Part shown: positions 8,368 to 16,535 of the stretch, piece after piece
How the letters are laid out: every line of letters starts with the position of its first letter
Position numbering within the stretch: the stretch's first letter is position 1
Program-made: the position numbers and the translations under genes
Assembly (NCBI RefSeq): GCF_030056735.1
Contig: NZ_JASHKN010000001.1
Span: forward strand, 558,001-622,000
Source: Rhodococcus sp. IEGM 1409
GTDB taxonomy: Bacteria > Actinomycetota > Actinomycetes > Mycobacteriales > Mycobacteriaceae
Direction of reading: 5' to 3'
DNA length: 64,000 nucleotides
The notes under the pieces: generated by a model
What the model saw: the letters and a program-made list of their open reading frames with translations, nothing else
Database searches by the model: none
What the model was told of the DNA's origin: nothing

Positions 8368-9273
8368 ATGACACGACGCGCTGTTGCCGTGACCGCGATC
8401 TTCGCTTCCTCGATCTTGTTGGGCTCGTGTTCGTCGCAGCCGGAGGCACCTGCGGCAGCGGACACCACGACCACGGTTCCCGAGGCCTTCACCAAACTGC
8501 CCTCGACCACCGCAGTGGACAAGTGCGGACCCCAGAGCGGGACCACCCTCGAAGACGGTGTCTTGACCATCGCCACCGATTCACCGGCGTACGCACCGTG
8601 GTTCGTCGACAACAATCCGTCGAACGGCAAGGGCTTCGAGGGCGCGGTGGCCCGCGCCGTCGTCGAGAAACTCGGATACACCACCGAGCAGGTTCGCTTC
8701 ACCACGGTCGCCTTCAACGACGCGTTCAGACCGGGCCCCAAGGATTTCGACTTCGACGCCAATCAGTTCACGATTTCCGGGGAACGCCGCGAGAACGTCG
8801 ACTTCAGCTCGCCGTACTACGCAGTGGCGCAGTCGGTGATCGCCTCACGCGGAAGCAAAGCCGCTGGTGCAAAGAATCTTGCGGATCTTTCCGGCTACCG
8901 CTTGGGCGCTCAGACGGGTTCCACCAGCCTCGCGGCGATCACCGACACGATTGTTCCGACCACTGCGCCACGCGAGTTCGCGACCACGGACGACGCGAAA
9001 GCAGCGCTGGCCGCGGGCGAGATCGACGCGCTGGTCGTCGACATCCCGACGGGATTCCACATCACCGAGAACGAACTCCCCGGGTCCGTCATCGTGGGCC
9101 AGTTTCCGCGGCCCAACGCGGTCACCGAATTCTTCGGTTTGGTGCTCGAGAAGAACAGTCCGCTGACCGCGTGTGTCTCCGCCGCCGTGGATGCGCTCTA
9201 CGCCGACGGCACCCTCGAGAAGCTCGCGACCGAATGGATCACGGACAGCGCGGACGCACCCGTTCTCGAGTAG
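8368..9273 (+). CDS. extracellular solute-binding lipoprotein, amino-acid type (SBP family 3)
   Basis: The protein has a lipoprotein signal ending LLGSC (Cys21) and then a family 3 periplasmic-type binding fold: TIATDSPAYAPWFV near the N-terminus of the mature domain, GFEGAVARAVVEKLG, and the DFSSPYY motif typical of polar amino-acid binding proteins. It should deliver an amino acid or similar ligand to an ABC importer, but no permease or ATPase gene lies nearby, so it is an orphan subunit or a sensor. A GTG at 8362 is an alternative start. The mature N-terminus is Thr/Ala-rich, a flexible tether. Confidence 0.85.
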   Translation: MTRRAVAVTAIFASSILLGSCSSQPEAPAAADTTTTVPEAFTKLPSTTAVDKCGPQSGTTLEDGVLTIATDSPAYAPWFVDNNPSNGKGFEGAVARAVVEKLGYTTEQVRFTTVAFNDAFRPGPKDFDFDANQFTISGERRENVDFSSPYYAVAQSVIASRGSKAAGAKNLADLSGYRLGAQTGSTSLAAITDTIVPTTAPREFATTDDAKAALAAGEIDALVVDIPTGFHITENELPGSVIVGQFPRPNAVTEFFGLVLEKNSPLTACVSAAVDALYADGTLEKLATEWITDSADAPVLE

Positions 9274-9293
9274 TTCAGCCGGTCGAAGGAGAT

Positions 9294-9725
9294 CTATGTA
9301 TAAATCTCGACGAACTGGGCCAGCGACTTCTCCACATCGCCCTTGAGTGCCCGAGCCACACTCGAACCGATCGGGCCGAACAACGGCGCGCCGCCCAACT
9401 CGACCGTCAGCGCGAGTTCCGACCCGTCGCCCTTTGCCTTCACGTCGAGTTCGAGACCGAGCTTGACCCCGCCCTTGCCGTCTCCCTTGAGCGAGATAGC
9501 CTTCGGGACGTCGTACTTCTTGATGGTCCACCGAACGCGGTTGCGCAGGCCCTTCACGGTCACGACCGAGCTGATCTCGGTGCCGACACCCAATTGATCG
9601 GGAAGTTCACTGCGCCATCCGTCGTGAACCACGAGCCAGTTTTCGTAGCCGCTGAGATCGGAGGCCTTGTCCCACACTTCCTGCGGAGGAAGCGGGACAT
9701 CGATTTTCACTGTGAGCTTTGCCAT
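9294..9725 (-). CDS. SRPBCC family protein, homologue of M. tuberculosis Rv0910 toxin
   Basis: The 143-residue product is a START/SRPBCC helix-grip protein. From memory it resembles Rv0910 along most of its length: the start MAKL, IDVPLPPQEVW, a central WRSELP, a GDGKGGVK loop and LFGPIGS near the C-terminus. Rv0910 has been described as the toxin of the Rv0909-Rv0910 pair, although biochemical proof of its action is limited. The matching MT0933-type antitoxin is not adjacent here but at 19567-19758. Ligand binding in the hydrophobic cavity is an alternative role. It converges with the binding-protein gene and lies downstream of the ActP gene on the same strand, behind a strong terminator. 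Confidence 0.78.
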   Translation of the reverse strand: MAKLTVKIDVPLPPQEVWDKASDLSGYENWLVVHDGWRSELPDQLGVGTEISSVVTVKGLRNRVRWTIKKYDVPKAISLKGDGKGGVKLGLELDVKAKGDGSELALTVELGGAPLFGPIGSSVARALKGDVEKSLAQFVEIYT

Positions 9726-9736
9726 GGCAGAACAAT

Positions 9737-9790
9737 AAGCCCCGTGCGCCTTTTCCGTAACCAGAGGTACCAGAACGGCGCACGGGGCTT
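9737..9790 (-). terminator. terminator of the DUF485-ActP operon
   Basis: Perfect 14-base arms (AAGCCCCGTGCGCC at 9737-9750 and its complement at 9777-9790) enclose a 26-base loop. Read on the minus strand, the stem is followed by a T-rich run. It lies between the stop of the acetate symporter gene and the start of the SRPBCC gene, so it should isolate the two. Confidence 0.7.
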
Positions 9791-9798
9791 TGCTCCTC

Positions 9799-11436
9799 TT
9801 AGTGGCTGACGGCCTTTTCGACGCCGACGCCGGTGAGGGAGCGAACTTCCATCTCGGCCTGCTTTGCCGGATCTTCGATCTTGTTGCGTCCGATGTACGT
9901 ACCGACGATGCCGAGGACGAATGCCAGCGGGATCGAGACGATGCCGGGGTTCGAGAGCGGGAACCAGGCGAAGTCGGAATTCGGGAACATCGACGACGCC
10001 TTGCCCGACACGGCCGGGGAGAACACGATCAGCGTCAAGCAGCTGATCAAACCGCCGTAGATGCTGAAGAGCGCACCGGTGGTGTTGAACTTCTTCCAGA
10101 ACAGCGAGTACAGCAGGGTGGGCAGGTTCGCCGAGGCCGCCACTGCGAAGGCGAGAGCCACCAGGAAGGCGATGTTCTGTCCCATCGCCATGATGCCGAG
10201 AACGATGGAGACGAGTCCGATGACCACGACGGTGATTCGAGAAACTCGAACCTGCTGCTCCTCGGTTGCGTTGCCGCGCTTGATGACACTGGCGTAGATG
10301 TCGTGAGCGAACGACGCCGACGCAGTGATCGCGAGGCCGGCAACGACGGCGAGGATGGTCGCGAACGCCACTGCGGAAATGATGCCGAGGAAGATGGTGC
10401 CACCGAGCTCGAAGGCGAGAAGCGGAGCTGCCGCGTTCTCCTTACCGGGTGCCGCCAAGATCTTGTCCGGTCCGACCATGCTGGCCGCGCCGTAGCCGAG
10501 AACCAGTGTGAACAGGTAGAAGGCGCCGATCAGCGCGATCGCCCAGGTCACCGAGCGGCGAGCTTCCTTGGCGGTGGGCACCGTGTAGAAGCGCATCAGC
10601 ACGTGCGGCAGGCCCGCGGTGCCGAGCACCAAAGCGATTCCGAGAGAGATGAAGTCGAGCTTCGTCATTCCGGAGAGTCCGTACTTCGCACCGGGTCCGA
10701 GGATGTCGCGTCCCTGCACACCCTTGGTGGTGGAACTGTTGACCATGTCCTGCGCATTGGCGAGCAGCTGAGAGAAGTTGCCGCGCACTGCCCACAGTAC
10801 GAGCACGAACATGATGCCGGCTCCGGCGACCAGCAGAACCGCCTTGACCATCTGTACGTAGGTGGTGCCCTTCATGCCGCCGACCAAGACGTACACGATC
10901 ATCAGCACACCGACGATCGCGACGACGATCGACTGTCCCACCTTGCCGTCGATGTTGAGCAGCAGCGCGACAAGTCCACCGGCGCCGGCCATCTGAGCAA
11001 GGAGGTAGAAGAGGGAAACTGCCAGAGTGGACAGGGCTGCCGCCATGCGCACCGGACGCTGATTGAGCCTGAAGCTCAGGACGTCGGCCATCGTGAATCT
11101 GCCGGTGTTCCTGAGCAATTCGGCCACCAGAAGCAGCGCAACCAACCAGGCGACAAGGAATCCGATGGAGTACAGGAAACCGTCGTAGCCGTACACGGCG
11201 ATAGCGCCCGCGATACCGAGGAACGACGCCGCCGACAGGTAGTCGCCGGCGATGGCGAAGCCGTTCTGCGGGCCGGTGAACTGTCCACCGCCGGTGTAGA
11301 AGTCGGATGCCGTCTTGGTGGTCCGGCTGGCGCGGATGACCAGCGTCATCGTCACGACCACAAACGCGAGGAAGATCGCGATGTTGAAGGCGGGGTTTCC
11401 TACGTCCGTTCCGGACGCGGCGAGTGTGGTGATCAC
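9799..11436 (-). CDS. actP: cation/acetate symporter, sodium:solute symporter family
   Basis: The 545-residue protein is a 13-helix sodium:solute symporter of the ActP/MctC type, with family segments such as YTGGGQFTGPQNGFAIAGDY after TM1 and GTAGLPHVLMRFYTV in the middle. These proteins import acetate, propionate or pyruvate with Na+ or H+. It starts with GTG at 11436, overlapping the TGA of the DUF485 gene (GTGA), the standard coupling for this pair. A CRP/GlxR-like box lies upstream of the two-gene unit. The symbol follows the family; the exact monocarboxylate is not proven. Confidence 0.88.
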   Translation of the reverse strand: MITTLAASGTDVGNPAFNIAIFLAFVVVTMTLVIRASRTTKTASDFYTGGGQFTGPQNGFAIAGDYLSAASFLGIAGAIAVYGYDGFLYSIGFLVAWLVALLLVAELLRNTGRFTMADVLSFRLNQRPVRMAAALSTLAVSLFYLLAQMAGAGGLVALLLNIDGKVGQSIVVAIVGVLMIVYVLVGGMKGTTYVQMVKAVLLVAGAGIMFVLVLWAVRGNFSQLLANAQDMVNSSTTKGVQGRDILGPGAKYGLSGMTKLDFISLGIALVLGTAGLPHVLMRFYTVPTAKEARRSVTWAIALIGAFYLFTLVLGYGAASMVGPDKILAAPGKENAAAPLLAFELGGTIFLGIISAVAFATILAVVAGLAITASASFAHDIYASVIKRGNATEEQQVRVSRITVVVIGLVSIVLGIMAMGQNIAFLVALAFAVAASANLPTLLYSLFWKKFNTTGALFSIYGGLISCLTLIVFSPAVSGKASSMFPNSDFAWFPLSNPGIVSIPLAFVLGIVGTYIGRNKIEDPAKQAEMEVRSLTGVGVEKAVSH

Positions 11437-11795
11437 TGTGCGGGACCTTCCAGTTCTTCGCGGATTGCGGCGGAGCGGGGATCGAGCTCACGGCCGGCGA
11501 ACTTCACATACCACGCGGTGATGGCGAACGTGGTGACGAACTGCCCGAGGCCGAGGATGATGCCGAGATTGATGTTTCCGAGAACCTTGGTGGCCATGAA
11601 GTCGTGGGCATAGGTAGCCAGGACGACGTACACCGCATACCAGACCAGGAAGAATGCAGTGATGGGGAAAACGAACTTGCGCAGACGCGTTCGGAGTTCC
11701 TGGAATTCGGGACTCGCTTGCATGTCTATGAATGCCTGGGCATCCGGGGTGCGTCGCTCTTGCGGCGACCCCTCACTGATTTCTGCTGTGGACAC
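11433..11795 (-). CDS. DUF485 small membrane protein, ActP partner
   Basis: The 120-residue protein has two transmembrane helices (about 50-70 and 85-105) and the conserved RLRKFVFPITAFFLVWY segment of DUF485 proteins, which are encoded directly before acetate symporters in many bacteria and are thought to assist them. The GTG at 11795 is chosen over an upstream ATG because AGGAG precedes it by 7-8 bases. The last codons overlap the symporter start. Confidence 0.85.
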   Translation of the reverse strand: MSTAEISEGSPQERRTPDAQAFIDMQASPEFQELRTRLRKFVFPITAFFLVWYAVYVVLATYAHDFMATKVLGNINLGIILGLGQFVTTFAITAWYVKFAGRELDPRSAAIREELEGPAQ

Positions 11796-11868
11796 TGCCG
11801 GCTCCTCGCCTCGCGTGTGAAGTGAACTACCCACAGACGTTAGTGAGATCGGAGTCACATGAAGATGC

Positions 11869-11884
11869 TGTGGTGCCAGTCACA
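11869..11884 (-). promoter_or_regulatory. CRP/GlxR-like box before the DUF485-actP unit
   Basis: TGTGGTGCCAGTCACA matches the actinobacterial CRP/GlxR consensus TGTGA-N6-TCACA at 9 of 10 fixed positions. It lies 74 bases upstream of the DUF485 start, in a 162-base gap that separates this pair from the preceding symporter gene. Regulation of acetate uptake by a cAMP receptor is known in related Corynebacterium, which makes the site plausible. Confidence 0.5.
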
Positions 11885-11957
11885 CGCCGAGCAGTCGAGC
11901 CCTGCGCCGAACGGTCCGGCAGGCGCGACCAACGGCATGACCCTTGGGCGATGAAAG

Positions 11958-13709
11958 TCAGGGTTGGCGCAGATCGTCTTCGCGATCGGAGCCCATTCCC
12001 AGCCGCTCAGGGGCGTGCATCCGCGTGAAGATTCGCGCAATGTCTGCCGGTACCTGCTTCGCCGACGCCTTGCTCACGACGATCATCGTGAGGAACGCCA
12101 GCGGCACGCTCACCGCGGCCGGGAACGCAAAAATGGCTGCCGGCCAGCCACCGAGGACGTTCTCCGACAATCCGCCCAGAACTGCGACGGTAGCGGCGGT
12201 ACCCGCGACGAACCCACCGACCACCATCCCCGCCGCAGCGCCGACCGCGGTCAAACCGCGCCACCAGATGCCCAACACGAGCAGAGGGCAGAGCGTCGAC
12301 GCCGCGACCGCGAACACCAAACCGACGGTTCTCGAGAGGTCGACCGACACCACCGCCAGCGACAGCACGAGCGGAACGACACCCGCCAGGAGTGCGGCAA
12401 TGCGGAAATCCCGAACTCGCCCGCGGAGAACATCGGTGCTGACGACCCCTGCGATGCTGACGAGCAATCCGGACGACGTCGACAGGAAGGCCGCAATGGC
12501 ACCGGACGCCACGAGCGCTGCCAGCAGTTGTCCGCCCCACCCCGAGAACACCGACCCCGGCAGAAGCAGCACCGCGGCATCCGAGGTACCCGTGATCAGA
12601 AGTTGCGGAACATACAGGCGAGCGAAGACACCCAGGAGTGTCGGAAACAGGTAGAACACGCTGACCAGACCGACAACTGCGAGCGACGTGAGACGAGCGG
12701 CCCGACCGTCGGGGTTGGTGTAGAAGCGGACGAGAACGTGAGGCAGGCCGAGGGTTCCGAGGAATGTGGCGAGCATCAGCGAGTACACCTGATACATCGG
12801 GTGCGGCCCACCGAAACCCCAACCCGGGGTGATCCAGTCCGAGTTCTGCGCAGGCGCTCCGGCGACGACGGGGACCGAGGCTCCCGCGTCGAGGACCATG
12901 GACATGCCTTCACCGAGGGTGTGCTCCCCCGGCCCCAGGGTGACGGTACCTTCGACCGCTCCCCCGTCGACTGTGCCGCCGCTGACCGTCACCGGCTCGG
13001 ACACCTGGACCACGACGTCGGTGGTGATGTCCACGGTCGTCGCAGTGGTGACCGTCGGCGGCATCGACGCGCCGACGTCGTGGTGATCGCCGAAGAAGTA
13101 GAAGGTAAGTGCCACAGCGGGAATCGCGACGGCGGTCAGTTTGAGCCAGTACTGGAAGGCCTGAACGAAGGTGATCGAGCGCATCCCGCCGCCCACGACG
13201 TTGGCGATGACGATGACCCCGACCGCAACGCCGCCGATCCAACTGGGAACACCGAGCAGGATGTTGAGCGTCAGGCCCGCGCCTTGGAACTGCGGAATCA
13301 GATACAGGATGCACACCATCGCGACCACGAGCATCGCGAGCTTGCGCAATCGCGGTGAGCCGAGACGGAATTCGGCAAAATCGGGGACGGTGTACGCTCC
13401 CGAACGCCGAAGCGGCGCTGCGACGAACAGCAGCAGTGCGAGGTATCCGGCGGTGAATCCGATGGGATACCAGAGCGCGTCGGCGCCGTATTTCGCGACC
13501 AGCCCGGCCACGCCGAGAAACGAAGCAGCAGAGAGGTACTCGCCGGAGATGGCCGCCGCATTCCACCGCGCGCTGACGGTTCTGGACGCAACGAGAAAGT
13601 CCGAGGTGGTGCGAGCGAGCCGAACTCCGTAGATACCGATCGCCACCGTCGCCACAGCCGCTGCCACGATGCCGAGCACCGTCAACACCGGGATAGGTTG
13701 TCCTCCCAC
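11958..13709 (-). CDS. second sodium:solute symporter with large extracytoplasmic insert
   Basis: The 583-residue protein belongs to the same ActP-like family as its neighbour (SGEYLSAASFLGVAGLV, LGLPHVLVRFYTNPDG). Unlike that neighbour it carries an insert of roughly 90-100 residues, at about 205-300, that is rich in Thr, Val and Gly and lacks hydrophobic helices; it should project outside the cell. The likely substrate is a monocarboxylate. It follows a small membrane protein gene by 10 bases and shares the operon with a LytS/LytTR two-component system that may control it. The start is uncertain: GTG at 13709, or GTG at 13688, the latter downstream of GGGAGGA. Confidence 0.85.
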   Translation of the reverse strand: MGGQPIPVLTVLGIVAAAVATVAIGIYGVRLARTTSDFLVASRTVSARWNAAAISGEYLSAASFLGVAGLVAKYGADALWYPIGFTAGYLALLLFVAAPLRRSGAYTVPDFAEFRLGSPRLRKLAMLVVAMVCILYLIPQFQGAGLTLNILLGVPSWIGGVAVGVIVIANVVGGGMRSITFVQAFQYWLKLTAVAIPAVALTFYFFGDHHDVGASMPPTVTTATTVDITTDVVVQVSEPVTVSGGTVDGGAVEGTVTLGPGEHTLGEGMSMVLDAGASVPVVAGAPAQNSDWITPGWGFGGPHPMYQVYSLMLATFLGTLGLPHVLVRFYTNPDGRAARLTSLAVVGLVSVFYLFPTLLGVFARLYVPQLLITGTSDAAVLLLPGSVFSGWGGQLLAALVASGAIAAFLSTSSGLLVSIAGVVSTDVLRGRVRDFRIAALLAGVVPLVLSLAVVSVDLSRTVGLVFAVAASTLCPLLVLGIWWRGLTAVGAAAGMVVGGFVAGTAATVAVLGGLSENVLGGWPAAIFAFPAAVSVPLAFLTMIVVSKASAKQVPADIARIFTRMHAPERLGMGSDREDDLRQP

Positions 13710-13719
13710 AGCGCCGCGC

Positions 13720-14091
13720 TCAGTCGTCCACGATGTCGGTGAAGTCCTGCTCGTTTCGTTCCGCTCGACGCACGAACACCCAGCCGGTGATCAACAACAA
13801 GGGATACACGGCGCCGCCCATCACAAGCCACGGCAACCTGATTCCCAGGACTGCGACCTCCGACAGCGTCGGGAAGAGGTGCGTCAGAAGCGGTACTGCA
13901 CACAGGAGCCCGGCTGCGACGACGGCAAGGCGGATCGCCAGCCCCAACTGCGCGCGAACGAGACCCCGAATCATGGCGTCACCGACTTCGGTCTGTTCCT
14001 GCACCTCCACCCGTGTCCGCACGATCCGAGCGCCACTGCGTTGCGCCAACACCACACGCTGACGCTGAGGAGGATCGGACTGCGAGTTCAC
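13720..14091 (-). CDS. small membrane protein, probable symporter accessory subunit
   Basis: The 123-residue product has two transmembrane helices in the second half (about LGLAIRLAVVAAGLLCAVPLL and PWLVMGGAVYPLLLITGWVFV) and a charged C-terminus ending DIVDD. The position directly before an ActP-like symporter and the topology recall DUF485 partners, but I do not recognise the family. The GTG at 14091 is chosen because it overlaps the TGA of the response regulator gene (GTGA); a TTG four codons earlier is possible. Confidence 0.7.
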   Translation of the reverse strand: MNSQSDPPQRQRVVLAQRSGARIVRTRVEVQEQTEVGDAMIRGLVRAQLGLAIRLAVVAAGLLCAVPLLTHLFPTLSEVAVLGIRLPWLVMGGAVYPLLLITGWVFVRRAERNEQDFTDIVDD

Positions 14092-14918
14092 CGCGACAAC
14101 CAACTCTGCTTGGGCGCACGAACCAGACGATCCTTGAGTTCACGGGTGTGTCTACGGCTGACCGGAAGCTCGACGGGCGGCTTGTCACCGTGCGGGCGCA
14201 GACAGACAACCAAGCCACTGCCCACCGTGCGGATACCGGTCACCAGCGCCAGAGACACCAAATAGGAGCGGTGCACGCGTAGGAAGCCGGCGTCCGCCCA
14301 GCGTGATTCGAGCGTCGAGATCGGGATGCGCACGAGGTGCGACTTCCCTGCAGTGTGCAAACGCGCGTAGTCCCCGTCGGCTTCCACCCACTCCACCGAG
14401 GACCGCTGAACGAGCGTCGTGACACCGCCCAGTTCCACCGGGATCACCTCGTCGGTGGACGCAGCTTCGGGCTTGCTCTCGCTCTTGGTGCGCCCGGCCA
14501 ACCCCACGATCCGTTGAACGGCCTGAGCGAGACGCTCCTCCCGGAGCGGTTTGAGTAGGTAGTCGACGGCGCCGAGATCGAATGCCGCAACCGCTCGATC
14601 ATCGTGCGCTGTCACGAACACCACGGGCGGCGGCGCGGCGAAGTTGGAGAGAATGCCGGCCAGTTCGAGACCGTCGAGTCCGGGCATGTTGATGTCGAGA
14701 AATACCGCGTCGATGCTTCCACCGCGCAGGATCCTCAACGCGGTCGTCGCATCCGATGCAGTGTGCACGTGCGCGACCGAGCCCTCTGCGCGCAGCAAGA
14801 ACGCCAGCTCGTCGAGGGCTGGTTTCTCGTCGTCGACGGCAAGGACGGTCAGCTGGGCATCAGTGTCAGTCTCGTTCACAACAGGTCCATGTTCCCACGA
14901 CGGTTTCAGCCTGATCAT
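14088..14918 (-). CDS. LytTR family response regulator
   Basis: The 276-residue protein has a receiver domain (about residues 23-140) with phosphorylatable Asp75 in FLDINMPG and acidic pocket VDDE, then a linker and a LytTR DNA-binding domain (about 170-270; WVEADGDYARLH, RVHRSYLVSL). It pairs with the LytS-type kinase encoded 12 bases upstream. Comparable pairs (YpdAB, BtsSR in E. coli) respond to pyruvate and switch on transporter genes. Here the next two genes are a small membrane protein and a symporter, so uptake of a carboxylate is the likely target. The ATG has a weak ribosome binding site; GTG at 14876 is an alternative. Confidence 0.88.
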   Translation of the reverse strand: MIRLKPSWEHGPVVNETDTDAQLTVLAVDDEKPALDELAFLLRAEGSVAHVHTASDATTALRILRGGSIDAVFLDINMPGLDGLELAGILSNFAAPPPVVFVTAHDDRAVAAFDLGAVDYLLKPLREERLAQAVQRIVGLAGRTKSESKPEAASTDEVIPVELGGVTTLVQRSSVEWVEADGDYARLHTAGKSHLVRIPISTLESRWADAGFLRVHRSYLVSLALVTGIRTVGSGLVVCLRPHGDKPPVELPVSRRHTRELKDRLVRAPKQSWLSR

Positions 14919-14930
14919 CGAAGGCGAGAA

Positions 14931-16148
14931 TCAGACGTGAATCCCCTGCTTGAACTTGGGAACACGCATACTGACCTTCGTTCCCGCACCCGGCGCCGTC
15001 TCCACCACCAGCCCGTAGTCGTTTCCGAACGCGGCGCGAAGCCTGTCGTCGACGTTGGCCAAGCCGACGTGAGCGGCTTCCCGCGCGCTGGGCCGTCCCG
15101 ATCCCGACTCGATGGCGTCGAGCGAACCGGAACGCAGTAGTTCGGGATCCATCCCCACACCGTCGTCCTCGACGCTGATGATGCAGTCCGGTCCCTCGTC
15201 CGCGGCCACGATGCTGACAGTGCCGCCCTCCGGCTTACTCGAAATGCCGTGACGAACCGCGTTCTCGACCAGCGGCTGGAGAGCCAGGAAGGGAAGGACC
15301 ACGTTGAGCACTTCGGGTGCGACCTGAAGGCGGACGTTCAGAGCCTCCCCGAAGCGCGCGCGTTCGAGAGTCAGATACCGATCGATGTTGCGTAGCTCGT
15401 CGGCGAGCAGAGTGAATTCACCCGCAGATCGGAACGAGTACCGGGTGAAGTCCGCGAACTCGAGAATCAGTTCTCTGGCACGCGCCGGGTCGGTCCGCAC
15501 GAACGACGCGACGGTGTTGAGGGCGTTGTAGATGAAGTGGGGACTGATCTGTGCGCGCAGAGCCCGCACTTCCGCTCGATCCAACAGGGCCCGGGACGCG
15601 TCGAGGTCCGCGAGTTCGATCTGACTGCAGGCGTACCGAGCAACCTCGGTGACAGCTCCGAGCATTCCCGGCCACGGGTCTTCGCTGGTGACGATTCCCA
15701 TCACCCCGACGACGCCGATGTCCTCGATCAGCAGTGGTTGCGCGATCAGCGCTCGCACGCTGTGATCGCTCGATCCGCGCACCAGGTCTGCGTGAGTGAC
15801 GAGCACCCGGCGCTCGCCTTCGATCGCGCGAATGGCGGCGTCGTGGAACTGATCGGCCAACGCTTCGTGACGACCGTCCCACGCCAGCAGATTTCCCGAC
15901 GCGTCCGCCAGGCCCAAGCCGGCGCCGCCGGTCAGCTCGCGCAGGTGAGGCGCCGCCTCGGCCGCCGAATTCTTGTCGAGTCCGCGCCGAAGTGGCCGCG
16001 CGGCAAGCGAAGCCGTGTGGAGCGCTGCGTGGACGGCACGCTCGGTGGGGGTGGTCACCTCACGTCTGGTGCGCATCCACACCGCTGTCAGCGCCCCGGC
16101 CACTGCGAGAATCAGCACGCTGAGAAGCGCGACCACGGCCGGGCTCAA
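14931..16148 (-). CDS. LytS-type sensor histidine kinase
   Basis: The 405-residue protein has one N-terminal transmembrane helix (about residues 6-25), a GAF-like sensory region, and a His_kinase domain of the LytS/YpdA class with phospho-acceptor His204 in SPHFIYNALN, followed by an ATPase domain (VENAVRHGIS, VEDDGVGMD). I choose the TTG at 16148: GAGGA lies 6 bases upstream, and it overlaps the TGA of the preceding YjbR gene as TTGA. The longer upstream frame is Arg-rich and runs antisense-like through the YjbR gene, so it is not coding. The kinase should phosphorylate the LytTR regulator encoded just downstream. Confidence 0.85.
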   Translation of the reverse strand: MSPAVVALLSVLILAVAGALTAVWMRTRREVTTPTERAVHAALHTASLAARPLRRGLDKNSAAEAAPHLRELTGGAGLGLADASGNLLAWDGRHEALADQFHDAAIRAIEGERRVLVTHADLVRGSSDHSVRALIAQPLLIEDIGVVGVMGIVTSEDPWPGMLGAVTEVARYACSQIELADLDASRALLDRAEVRALRAQISPHFIYNALNTVASFVRTDPARARELILEFADFTRYSFRSAGEFTLLADELRNIDRYLTLERARFGEALNVRLQVAPEVLNVVLPFLALQPLVENAVRHGISSKPEGGTVSIVAADEGPDCIISVEDDGVGMDPELLRSGSLDAIESGSGRPSAREAAHVGLANVDDRLRAAFGNDYGLVVETAPGAGTKVSMRVPKFKQGIHV

Positions 16149-16531
16149 CGCGAATCCTCGTCCAGTTTCCGGATCAGAGTTTTCGGAGCCACCGTGCGGT
16201 ACGCATCTTCGACGACGTCGGCGACGTCGTTCCAGAATTTCTCGTCCTCGGTTTCGTCGGCGCTCGGAACGTCGAGGTGCACGCCGATCCATCCGCGGCC
16301 ACCCACGTACGGCGGGACGAAGAACCTCGACGGATCGCGGCTGACCCAATCTGCCTGCGCCCCAGGTGGTGCCGCGGCCCAGATCGCGAGACGATCGTCG
16401 TGGTGGTGATCTGCCATGGTGACGAACTGCGGCGCCTTGCGCACGAACCACGACGCTTCACCGTGGCTGACCCACTCGGTTGCCTCCGACAATGCCAGCG
16501 CAAGCGCGCGGATTCGCTCCAACGGCGTCAT
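16145..16531 (-). CDS. MmcQ/YjbR family protein
   Basis: The 128-residue protein shows the MmcQ/YjbR fold signatures: an N-terminal helix with LALALSEATEWVSHGEASW, a KAPQFVTMADHHHDD strand-turn, and PPYVGGRGWIGVHLD. These small proteins have a CyaY-like, possibly DNA-binding fold, and their function is not known. The ATG at 16531 starts 4 bases after the lipase stop, and the stop overlaps the kinase start, so it sits inside the operon and is probably translated in step with the kinase. Confidence 0.8.
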   Translation of the reverse strand: MTPLERIRALALALSEATEWVSHGEASWFVRKAPQFVTMADHHHDDRLAIWAAAPPGAQADWVSRDPSRFFVPPYVGGRGWIGVHLDVPSADETEDEKFWNDVADVVEDAYRTVAPKTLIRKLDEDSR

Positions 16532-16535
16532 CGAT

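Noticed and set aside
9790..11613. Long plus-strand open frame of about 600 codons
   Set aside because: It is antisense to the acetate symporter and DUF485 genes, is rich in Asp/Arg/His/Glu with no fold or family signs, and is the usual shadow of a high-GC membrane protein gene.
11843..11858. GTGA-N8-TCAC as a CRP/GlxR box
   Set aside because: The spacing is 8 instead of 6 between the half sites. The site at 11869-11884 has correct spacing and is the better candidate.
16149..16451. Longer N-terminus for the LytS-type kinase
   Set aside because: The extension is Arg-rich, overlaps the whole 3' part of the YjbR gene in another frame, and a good ribosome binding site supports the TTG at 16148.
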